The position numbers were made by a program, and so were the translations under genes. Of a DNA stretch of 10,295 nt, positions 1 through 5,516 are shown in pieces. Every line of letters begins with the position of its first letter. Positions within the stretch are counted from its first letter, which is position 1. Source of the DNA: an uncultured Oscillospiraceae bacterium (GTDB lineage: Bacteria > Bacillota > Clostridia > Oscillospirales > Oscillospiraceae); contig CAKUJL010000038.1 of assembly GCA_934661715.1 (NCBI GenBank), positions 1 to 10,295 of the forward strand. Reading direction: 5' to 3'. The notes below the pieces were generated by a model. The model was not told the origin of the DNA. It searched no databases and worked only from the letters and a program-made list of their open reading frames with translations.

Positions 1-92
1 TGGCTCTTGAATGCGTGCGCTCTCTTGACCTTACCGGTCTTGGTCAGATTGAATCTTTTCTTTGCGCCGCTATGGGTTTTCAGCTTAGGCAT
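1..92 (-). CDS. rpmI: 50S ribosomal protein L35, N-terminal part (runs off the left edge)
   Basis: Only the first 30 codons are present. The protein begins [20 protein letters not shown], the highly conserved, strongly basic N-terminus of bacterial L35, a small protein of the large ribosomal subunit. The start is the ATG at 92-90, preceded by a GGAGAA ribosome binding site. It lies 36 nt downstream of the infC stop codon, so the two genes are almost certainly co-transcribed. This is the usual infC-rpmI-rplT order, and rplT would be expected just beyond the left edge. No promoter or terminator is visible between infC and rpmI. Confidence 0.97.
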   Translation of the reverse strand, partial: MPKLKTHSGAKKRFNLTKTGKVKRAHAFKS

Positions 93-128
93 AGTGGTTC
101 TCCTTCCGTGTGTTGCTTCGTTTGCAGG

Positions 129-647
129 TTATTTGGGATTCTTGGGACTGAGGAACATGGACATATTGCGTCCCTCGAGCTTTGCGTCCTTGGCTACGGT
201 GGCGAGCTCTTCACAGTCGGCCCCGAACTGCTTGAGCAGCTGTTCGCCGAGCGAGGTGTGCGCCATTTCGCGGCCGCGGAAACGAACGGTAACTTTGACC
301 CGGTTGCCATCTTTCAGGAACTTCTGGGCATTTTTGACCTTGGTATTGAAGTCGTTGGTGTCGATGCTCGGGGACATGCGGATCTCCTTGACCTCGACGA
401 CCTTCTGGTTCTTCTTGGATTCCTTTTCTTTCTTCAGCTGCTCAAAGCGGAACTTGCCGTAGTCCATGATCTTGCAGACTGGGGGAACGGCGTTCGGCGC
501 GATCTTGACCAGATCGAGCTCTTTTTCTTCAGCCAGCGCCAGAGCGGCTTCGGACGACATAATACCAAGCTGATCGCCTTCAGCTCCGATCACGCGGAGT
601 TCCTTGTCCCGGATTTCCTCGTTGATCTGATGTTCTAATTTACCGAT
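129..647 (-). CDS. infC: Translation initiation factor IF-3, probable AUC start
   Basis: IF-3 binds the 30S subunit, keeps subunits apart and checks start-codon pairing. The N-terminal domain begins HQINEEIRDKELRVIG (residues 6-21). The family signature YGKFRFEQLKKEKESKK (63-79) leads through the basic linker into the C-terminal domain (about 83-172), which contains VKVTVRFRGREMAH (117-130). I place the start at ATC 647-645. A strong GGAGGTG (661-655) lies upstream with 9 nt between GGAGG and ATC, and the product is 172 residues, the normal family length. No ATG, GTG or TTG lies near that Shine-Dalgarno in frame. The only upstream alternative, TTG at 731, would add 28 residues unlike IF-3. 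Known infC genes often use AUU or AUC, allowing IF-3 to repress its own translation. The gene heads the infC-rpmI operon. Confidence 0.95.
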   Translation of the reverse strand: MGKLEHQINEEIRDKELRVIGAEGDQLGIMSSEAALALAEEKELDLVKIAPNAVPPVCKIMDYGKFRFEQLKKEKESKKNQKVVEVKEIRMSPSIDTNDFNTKVKNAQKFLKDGNRVKVTVRFRGREMAHTSLGEQLLKQFGADCEELATVAKDAKLEGRNMSMFLSPKNPK

Positions 648-654
648 GGGAAAG

Positions 655-786
655 CACCTCCAAATGCAAAGTGCGGATGCCGACAAGCACCCGCACACAA
701 AAGCCCCTGTTGGGGACGTTTTCTGTATCAACCTCTTCGCCAGCGCTGGAGGTGAGTGCGGTGCTTCCCGCTCCTTCTTTGTTTTC
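655..786 (-). promoter_or_regulatory. Structured infC leader (candidate L20-type ribosomal leader)
   Basis: This is the untranslated leader between the infC promoter and the AUC start. It contains a hairpin with two 10-nt arms (696-687 with 680-671, one G-U pair, 6-nt loop). A second segment, GCACCGCAC at 764-756, could pair with the same arm 696-687 instead. CACCTCCA at 754-747 is perfectly complementary over 8 nt to TGGAGGTG at 662-655, the infC Shine-Dalgarno. A weak CCCC-AACA-GGGG hairpin followed by CTTTT lies at about 714-699. Leaders of infC-rpmI-rplT operons in Firmicutes are known targets of L20 autoregulation. That this one works that way is inferred from position and complementarity; no covariance model was run. 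Confidence 0.55.
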
Positions 787-793
787 TCCAGCT

Positions 794-822
794 ATTATAC
801 CGGCGAAAGGGCCGGATGTCAA
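794..822 (-). promoter_or_regulatory. Sigma-A promoter of the infC operon
   Basis: Reading the minus strand, a consensus -35 TTGACA (822-817) is followed by exactly 17 bp and a consensus -10 TATAAT (799-794). This is the best promoter in the window and predicts transcription starting near 787. It lies between the DUF6512 stop codon and the infC leader, so the translation operon is expressed independently of the upstream genes. Confidence 0.93.
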
Positions 823-854
823 CCGCTATTTTCGAAATAATCTATCTTTTTTAC

Positions 855-1337
855 TCATGACAGAAAAATCGGCAGCGGCGGCGGGGCCATCGTAAAGAGG
901 ATTAGTGCCGCGCCATATAGTCCTGCCAGAATCACCAGCACGCCGCAGAGCCACGAAAGCGCCCCTGACCGCGCGAGCTTTGCCGAAAGATAAAAGCCCA
1001 GCGCCAGAGACAGAACATAAAGCGAAATATTGAGCCAGCCTGCCGTAAACGCGAAGCCCGACTCGAGCGTGTAGTATACCCCGAGCAAAAACACGGGCAT
1101 GAGCAGCAGTCCCGCCAGCGTCCCGCTCCAGGCCGCCTGCGCGTTCTCCGCCTTCCGGTTGAGAACGAACCCCGCCGCCAGAAACGGCCAGTACAGGAGC
1201 TTTAGATGCTCCCACACGCTCTCCGACACCGGACAAAAAAGCCCCACCAGCGGCGACGGGCAGAGAGCAAAGCCAAAGTGCAGCGCGGAGCCCGCCAGCG
1301 CCGTCAGCACAAACGCGAGAAAATACCGCCTTTTCAT
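855..1337 (-). CDS. DUF6512-type integral membrane protein, function unknown
   Basis: The 160-residue protein begins MKRRYFLAFV and is mostly hydrophobic, with about five likely membrane segments (roughly 5-25, 46-60, 70-92, 98-118, 128-150). The charged motif ESVWEHLKLLYWPF (39-52) is what I recognise as typical of the DUF6512 family, whose role is not known. I chose the ATG at 1337 because GGGAGGGG lies 8 nt upstream; the only upstream alternative is a TTG inside the terminator hairpin. No promoter of its own is visible, and the gene follows the lysC terminator directly, so expression would depend on read-through or an unseen start. Its ribosome binding site lies in the 3' arm of that hairpin. 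The infC promoter begins about 30 nt after its stop. Confidence 0.85.
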   Translation of the reverse strand: MKRRYFLAFVLTALAGSALHFGFALCPSPLVGLFCPVSESVWEHLKLLYWPFLAAGFVLNRKAENAQAAWSGTLAGLLLMPVFLLGVYYTLESGFAFTAGWLNISLYVLSLALGFYLSAKLARSGALSWLCGVLVILAGLYGAALILFTMAPPPLPIFLS

Positions 1338-1376
1338 AAAAAACCCCTCCCACCAATACAATACTGGCAGGAGGGG
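1338..1376 (-). terminator. Intrinsic terminator of the thrR-adh-hom-lysC operon
   Basis: On the minus strand the arm at 1376-1364 pairs with 1356-1344 over 13 positions (GC-rich base CCCCTCC/GGAGGGG, with G-U pairs further up), with a 7-nt loop and TTTTTT at 1343-1338. It starts 11 nt after the lysC stop codon. The T-tract abuts the ATG of the DUF6512 gene, and the 3' arm is also that gene's Shine-Dalgarno. Confidence 0.9.
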
Positions 1377-1387
1377 AAGAATATGAC

Positions 1388-2596
1388 TTACTGGAAGAAC
1401 TGTGCGTGGACGGCACGCATGGCGCGTTCGGAGTCTTCCTTGTTGATGAGGACCGAGAGCTTAATTTCACTCGTGGAGATCATGTGAATGTTGATGTGCG
1501 CGGCATAGAGCGCCTCAAACATCTTCGCGGCCACGCCGGGATTGCCCTGCATACCAGCGCCCACGACGGAGACCTTGGCTACATCGGTGTTGATGTCGAT
1601 GTGATCGAACTTCAGCGTGTCGCGGTTCGCGTTCAGGACCTCCTCGCAGCGCGAAACGTCCTTGTCGGCGACGGTGAAGACGATGTCCTTGCACTCGTCG
1701 TGGCCGTAGGACTGCAGGATCATGTCGACGTTGATCTTCTCTTTTGCAAGCAGGCTGAATACCTTGTAGGCCACGCCCGGTACGTCCGGCATTGCGGCCA
1801 GCGCGATCCGCGCGATTTTTTTATCCTGCGCCACACCGGCGATATAAGTCTTTTCCACGTTCTTGACTACCTCCTTGACAATGGTACCGGGGTTTCCGGA
1901 GAAGCTGGACAGAACCTCCAGCTGCACACCGTAGCTCTTGGCGAGCTCGACCGAGCGGTTGTTGAGCACCTGTGCGCCGAGAGACGCGAGCTCGAGCATT
2001 TCGTTATACGTGATTTCGGGAAGCTTTCTTGCCTCCGGGACGACGCGCGGGTCGCAGGTATATACGCCGTCAACATCCGTGAAGATCTGGCAGAGATCGG
2101 CCTGTAAGGCGACGGCCATCGCGACCGCCGTGGTATCCGAGCCGCCGCGGCCCAGCGTTGTCACATCGCCATACTTGTCGATGCCCTGGAAGCCCGCGAC
2201 GAGGACGATGCGCTTTTTGTCGAGCTCTTCTTTGACGCGCTCACACGTGACCTTTTTGATGCGGGCGAACGAATGCGTCGACGACGTGTTCATGCCCACC
2301 TGCCAGCCGCAAAGAGACACGACCGGGTAGCCCAGCTTCTCGATCGCCATCGCCATCAGCGCGATCGACATCTGTTCGCCGCAGGCCAGCAGCATGTCCA
2401 TCTCGCGTTTGGAGGCGTTGGGGTTGATTTCCTCTGCCTTGGCGATCAGATCGTCCGTGGTATCGCCCTGCGCCGAGAGCACCACGCACATCTCGTTGCC
2501 CTTTGCATACGCGTCCGTGATGATTTTTGCCACGCGGAAGATGCGCTCTGCGTTCGCGACCGAGCTTCCGCCGAATTTCTGAACAATACGTGCCAT
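1388..2596 (-). CDS. lysC: Aspartate kinase, LysC type (aspartokinase II-like)
   Basis: This enzyme phosphorylates L-aspartate with ATP, the first step of lysine, methionine and threonine synthesis. The 402-residue protein has the N-terminal kinase motif KFGGSS (7-12), the nucleotide-binding TLGRGGSDTTAVAMA (147-161) and FTDVDGVYTCDPR (172-184). Two C-terminal ACT domains follow (about 265-330 and 340-402), the second with HMISTSEIKLSVLI (371-384), the usual feedback-sensing region. Length matches the monofunctional B. subtilis LysC class (about 408). The ATG at 2596 has GGAGG 8-9 nt upstream; an in-frame ATG 7 codons earlier lies inside the end of hom and has no comparable site. It is the last gene of the operon, 17 nt after hom, followed by a strong terminator. 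An internal start (separate entry) may yield a second subunit. Confidence 0.97.
   Translation of the reverse strand: MARIVQKFGGSSVANAERIFRVAKIITDAYAKGNEMCVVLSAQGDTTDDLIAKAEEINPNASKREMDMLLACGEQMSIALMAMAIEKLGYPVVSLCGWQVGMNTSSTHSFARIKKVTCERVKEELDKKRIVLVAGFQGIDKYGDVTTLGRGGSDTTAVAMAVALQADLCQIFTDVDGVYTCDPRVVPEARKLPEITYNEMLELASLGAQVLNNRSVELAKSYGVQLEVLSSFSGNPGTIVKEVVKNVEKTYIAGVAQDKKIARIALAAMPDVPGVAYKVFSLLAKEKINVDMILQSYGHDECKDIVFTVADKDVSRCEEVLNANRDTLKFDHIDINTDVAKVSVVGAGMQGNPGVAAKMFEALYAAHINIHMISTSEIKLSVLINKEDSERAMRAVHAQFFQ
1856..1876 (-). promoter_or_regulatory. Internal Shine-Dalgarno and GTG start in lysC (candidate beta subunit)
   Basis: Within lysC, AAGGAGGT (1876-1869) lies 10 nt upstream of an in-frame GTG (1858-1856), codon 247. 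Initiation there would give a 156-residue protein (1858 to 1388) containing only the two ACT domains. B. subtilis aspartokinase II is known to be made of an alpha chain and a smaller beta chain translated from an internal start at about this point. The Shine-Dalgarno is as good as those of the real genes here. Use of the site is inferred. Confidence 0.6.
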
Positions 2597-2613
2597 GTTT
2601 TCCCTCCTGGAAG

Positions 2614-3807
2614 TCACTCAAATATGGGCCATGCGGACGAAAGCTTCACGCCGCATTCCGCAAGCGCCTCGAAGGCCATCGGAGCCGTAAAGCCCGCGCG
2701 GAAGCCGGAGCGCTCGGGAAGCCATTGCATTTTGCCGAGCTTTTTCTCCAATGCGGGCGCTTCGCCGCTTTCCAGCCGGACGTAGAACCTTGCAGTAAAC
2801 TGTGAAAAGTCCGCCGGCTTTTCTTCGCAGGGCGCCCACTGGCACGGCTGCACGCGGCCCGGATTTTTCACAATGTCGATGATATCGCCCACAACGGCGC
2901 TGGCCGTGGGGTAGCGTCCCGCGCCGGGACCTGCGAATAAGACCTCGCCGACTTCACTGCCTCTGACGCAGACGGCGTTGAAAACACCGTTCACACCGGC
3001 CAGCAGCGCGGAGGCTTTGATAAAGTGCGGGCTGACAAAGCAGAACCGCTTTCCGTTCTGCACGAGCGTCCGGCCGAGGAGCTTGATCTTCATGCCGCCA
3101 GCTTCCGCAAACTGCGCGTCGAGCGCGTCGACTTTCGAGATGCCTTCGACGTGGATATCGTCGGGGCTGACGTTTTTGCCGAAGGCGAGGCCGGAGAGGA
3201 TGCAGCTCTTTCTCGCCGCGTCGATGCCCTCAACGTCCGCGGTGGGGTCTGCCTCCGCGTAGCCGAGGCGCTGTGCATTCGAGAGCGCGTCCGCGTAGCT
3301 TTCACCGTTTTCCAGCATCTGCGTGAGAATGTAGTTGGTCGTGCCGTTTAAGATACCGGAGACCTCGGAAATTTCGTTCGCGCCGAGGCAGCGGGTGAGG
3401 GGATTGAGGATCGGAATGCCGCCCGCGACGGACGCCTCAAAAAGAAGGTTGACGCCGTTTGCCTTCGCCAGATCGAAAAGCGCCAGCCCGTGCTCGGCGA
3501 TGAGCTGCTTGTTGGCGGTCACGACGTGCTTGCCTGCCTTGAGAGCGCGGGAAACAATGTCCAGAGCGACGGTGCTTCCGCCGATGGTCTCGACAACAAG
3601 GTCAATTTCGGGGTCTTGTTCAATGGCCGCGAAATCGGAGACATAGTAGGGGGCAAAGGGGGAGTCCTTCTTCTGCGTTCTGGTGTAAACCGCCTTGAGT
3701 GCGATGGCCTCGCCCGCGTTTTTTTCCAGCAGCGCCGCGTTTTTGAGCAAAATCTCCGCCACGCCGCCGCCGACCACGCCGAGACCGGCAATTGCAATAT
3801 GCTTCAT
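2614..3807 (-). CDS. hom: Homoserine dehydrogenase with a shortened C-terminal domain
   Basis: This enzyme reduces L-aspartate 4-semialdehyde to L-homoserine with NAD(P)H. The Rossmann loop AGLGVVGGGV lies at residues 7-16. The substrate and catalytic region has NKQLIAEHG (99-107), SVAGGIPI (126-133), GILNGTTNYI (151-160) and YAEADPTADVEGIDAARK (183-200); D196 and K200 match the family's catalytic Asp/Lys pair in spacing. FAGPGAGRYPTASAVVGD (291-308) closes the core. The protein is 397 residues, against about 430 for ACT-containing relatives. Its last 60 residues resemble a reduced ACT domain without the usual D-x-PGV-type loop, so threonine feedback may be altered. The ATG at 3807 follows GGAGG in the 11-nt gap after the Fe-ADH gene. 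Confidence 0.96.
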   Translation of the reverse strand: MKHIAIAGLGVVGGGVAEILLKNAALLEKNAGEAIALKAVYTRTQKKDSPFAPYYVSDFAAIEQDPEIDLVVETIGGSTVALDIVSRALKAGKHVVTANKQLIAEHGLALFDLAKANGVNLLFEASVAGGIPILNPLTRCLGANEISEVSGILNGTTNYILTQMLENGESYADALSNAQRLGYAEADPTADVEGIDAARKSCILSGLAFGKNVSPDDIHVEGISKVDALDAQFAEAGGMKIKLLGRTLVQNGKRFCFVSPHFIKASALLAGVNGVFNAVCVRGSEVGEVLFAGPGAGRYPTASAVVGDIIDIVKNPGRVQPCQWAPCEEKPADFSQFTARFYVRLESGEAPALEKKLGKMQWLPERSGFRAGFTAPMAFEALAECGVKLSSAWPIFE

Positions 3808-3818
3808 AAAGGCCTCCT

Positions 3819-5009
3819 TCAGTGGTTCGCCATCGCGAAGATCTCGCGCAGCGCGTCATGGTCGAGGCTTACGATCGTGCCGACGCGGCGCGTACCGTGG
3901 TAGCTGACTCTTGCGGCAAGGTCCTCGACGCCAGATGCGTCCTGCACGCCGCAGGAGAGCTCGCCGATCGAAATGGGCATGCCGAGGCGCTTCCAGTAGC
4001 TTTCCGCGGCGTCGATACCGGCGGCTGCGGCCTTGTGAAGCTCAGGCTCGGGAATGTCCCAGACGTTTCGGGCAAAGCGGGCAAAAAGCGCCTCGCTGGC
4101 CGGGTTCACCCTGCACACATACCGCGCCCAGCTCGGCCAGAGGACGGAGAGGGCCTCCGCGTGCGTGATGTCAAATTTTTCGCTCAGGGCAAAGCTGATC
4201 GGGTGCACCGAAAAGCCCTTCGCGCCGCCAAGACCCGTGAGCCCGTTGTGAGACAGACTGCCGCACCACATGATTTCGCTCATCGCGTCAAAATTGCCGG
4301 GATTTCTGCACACCGCAGGGCCGTTTGCGATCGTGACGCGAAGCACGGCTTCGGCCAGCTGCATCGTCGTCTCGTTGCCAAGAACCGGGTTAAAGTAGCG
4401 CTCCAATGTGTGCATCATGATATCCGTCACGCCGCAGGCCACCTGCCGGTTGGGCAGCGTTGCGGCCAGCGCCGGGTCCATGATGGCAAAGACGGGGCGG
4501 TTAAAATCAGTGTTGATGCCGCGCTTCTGTAAGCTCACCTCGTCGGTCAGAACGGCGGAGTCGCTCGTTTCGCTGCCGGAGGCGGGGATGGTCAGAATGA
4601 CGCCGACGGGCATTGTCTTCGTGAGCTTCGCCTTTCCGAGCCAGAAGTCCCAGATGTCGGTCTCGGGGTTGGCCTTACCGTGGGCGATGGCCTTCGCGGT
4701 GTCGATGACGCTGCCGCCGCCGATGGCAAGAATCAGCTGCGCGTCGAGTGCGATCGCCTTCTTGACGCCCTCGCGGGCAAGACCCAGGTGCGGATTCGGC
4801 TGGACGCCGCCGAGCGTGTCGTAGCTGACGTTCACGGTGTCCAGAATTTTGAGGACGCTGTCGAGTAAGCCGCTCTTTTTTGCGCTGCTGCCGCCATAGA
4901 CGACGAGCACGCGCGACGCGCCGCTCAAAGCCAGCTGCGCCGGAAGCTTCATAATGCTGTCGCGGCCAAATACGATTCGGGTCGGAACGCAATATTCAAA
5001 TGCCTGCAT
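3819..5009 (-). CDS. Iron-containing alcohol dehydrogenase (butanol dehydrogenase/YugJ-like)
   Basis: A cytoplasmic group III (Fe-dependent) alcohol dehydrogenase that interconverts an aldehyde and an alcohol with NAD(P)H. The 396-residue protein is full length for the family. It has the nucleotide loop AIGGGSVIDTAKAIA (95-109), IPASGSETSDSAV (141-153) and the metal-binding region. Likely Fe ligands are D196 and H200 (in CGVTDIMMH), H269 (SVHP) and H283 (ITHAEAL), spaced as in E. coli FucO. DFWLGKAKL and the general pattern resemble the butanol dehydrogenase/YugJ subgroup. The ATG at 5009 follows a strong AGGAGG. It lies between thrR and hom with gaps of 18 and 11 nt, so it is co-transcribed with aspartate-pathway genes. 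Its substrate cannot be read from sequence. Confidence 0.93.
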   Translation of the reverse strand: MQAFEYCVPTRIVFGRDSIMKLPAQLALSGASRVLVVYGGSSAKKSGLLDSVLKILDTVNVSYDTLGGVQPNPHLGLAREGVKKAIALDAQLILAIGGGSVIDTAKAIAHGKANPETDIWDFWLGKAKLTKTMPVGVILTIPASGSETSDSAVLTDEVSLQKRGINTDFNRPVFAIMDPALAATLPNRQVACGVTDIMMHTLERYFNPVLGNETTMQLAEAVLRVTIANGPAVCRNPGNFDAMSEIMWCGSLSHNGLTGLGGAKGFSVHPISFALSEKFDITHAEALSVLWPSWARYVCRVNPASEALFARFARNVWDIPEPELHKAAAAGIDAAESYWKRLGMPISIGELSCGVQDASGVEDLAARVSYHGTRRVGTIVSLDHDALREIFAMANH

Positions 5010-5027
5010 AATAAAATCCTCCTGTAA

Positions 5028-5468
5028 TCAGCCTGCAACGGCTTCTGCGCGGACGACGCCGCGGGTCTCGCTCAGCTGGTGTGTCAGCTCCTCGAGCGGG
5101 CAAATGAGCTGGCCGGTCTCTGCCGAAACCGTGACCATGGCCTTGCCGCCGGTCGGAATACTCTGGTTGATGGTCAGTATATTTGCGCCGCAGTTGGCAA
5201 AAATGGATAATATCGAGGACAAAACACCGGCCTTGTCCTTCAGAACCATCTGGAAGGTAATGATCCGTCCCGCCATCATATTCTGGAACGGAGAGATGCA
5301 GTCGCGGTACTTATAAAACGCGCTGCGGCTGATGCCGACGGCCTTGGTCGCAACGTTGACCTTGTCGGTCTCGCCGGTTTCCAGCATCCGCTTGGCCTCT
5401 GCGACTTTCCGGAAAATTTCAGGCAGGGCATCCGCGTCCACAATGAAGTATTTCGGGGCTTTTTCCAT
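5028..5468 (-). CDS. thrR: ACT-domain transcriptional regulator, UPF0735 family (ThrR/PheB/YszB)
   Basis: The 146-residue protein matches the UPF0735 family, whose B. subtilis member (about 147 residues; PheB/YszB, renamed ThrR) is reported to be a DNA-binding regulator of threonine biosynthesis. Residues 34-58 contain a helix-turn-helix-like segment including GISRSAFYKYRD (45-56). Residues 69-145 form an ACT domain (IITFQMVLKDKAGVLSSILS, then ANILTINQSIPTGG), expected to bind an amino acid. The ATG at 5468 has GAGGTG about 8 nt upstream; a longer reading to 5534 would run through the promoter and lacks an RBS. As first gene of the thrR-adh-hom-lysC operon it probably controls its own operon; the effector, likely threonine, is inferred. 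Confidence 0.9.
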   Translation of the reverse strand: MEKAPKYFIVDADALPEIFRKVAEAKRMLETGETDKVNVATKAVGISRSAFYKYRDCISPFQNMMAGRIITFQMVLKDKAGVLSSILSIFANCGANILTINQSIPTGGKAMVTVSAETGQLICPLEELTHQLSETRGVVRAEAVAG

Positions 5469-5496
5469 ACTGTTCACCTCATCTGTCTTTGGTAAG

Positions 5497-5514
5497 CAAG
5501 CATATGTCCGCTTG
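5497..5514 (-). promoter_or_regulatory. Candidate operator: CAAGC-N8-GCTTG inverted repeat in the thrR leader
   Basis: Perfect 5-bp half-sites separated by 8 bp lie just downstream of the predicted thrR transcription start and upstream of its ribosome binding site. A self-encoded dimeric regulator binding here would block transcription. The repeat is short and could be chance; I know of no matching consensus. Confidence 0.3.
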
Positions 5515-5516
5515 TT

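Noticed and set aside
15..638. Plus-strand open frame of 207 codons opposite infC
   Set aside because: Antisense shadow of a highly conserved gene in GC-rich DNA; no RBS and no recognisable protein.
129..731. Longer IF-3 of 200 residues starting at TTG 731
   Set aside because: The extra 28 residues do not look like IF-3 and cover the structured leader; the strong Shine-Dalgarno points to ATC 647.
1406..2107. Plus-strand open frame of 233 codons opposite lysC
   Set aside because: Rich in D, V, H and L from the complement of lysC codons; lysC is certain and there is no RBS or domain.
3822..4532. Plus-strand open frame of 236 codons opposite the Fe-ADH gene
   Set aside because: Antisense shadow; the Fe-ADH has full length and all metal ligands.
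5469..5516. Possible T-box or lysine riboswitch before the thrR operon
   Set aside because: The leader is only about 48 nt and has no terminator hairpin or conserved riboswitch core.
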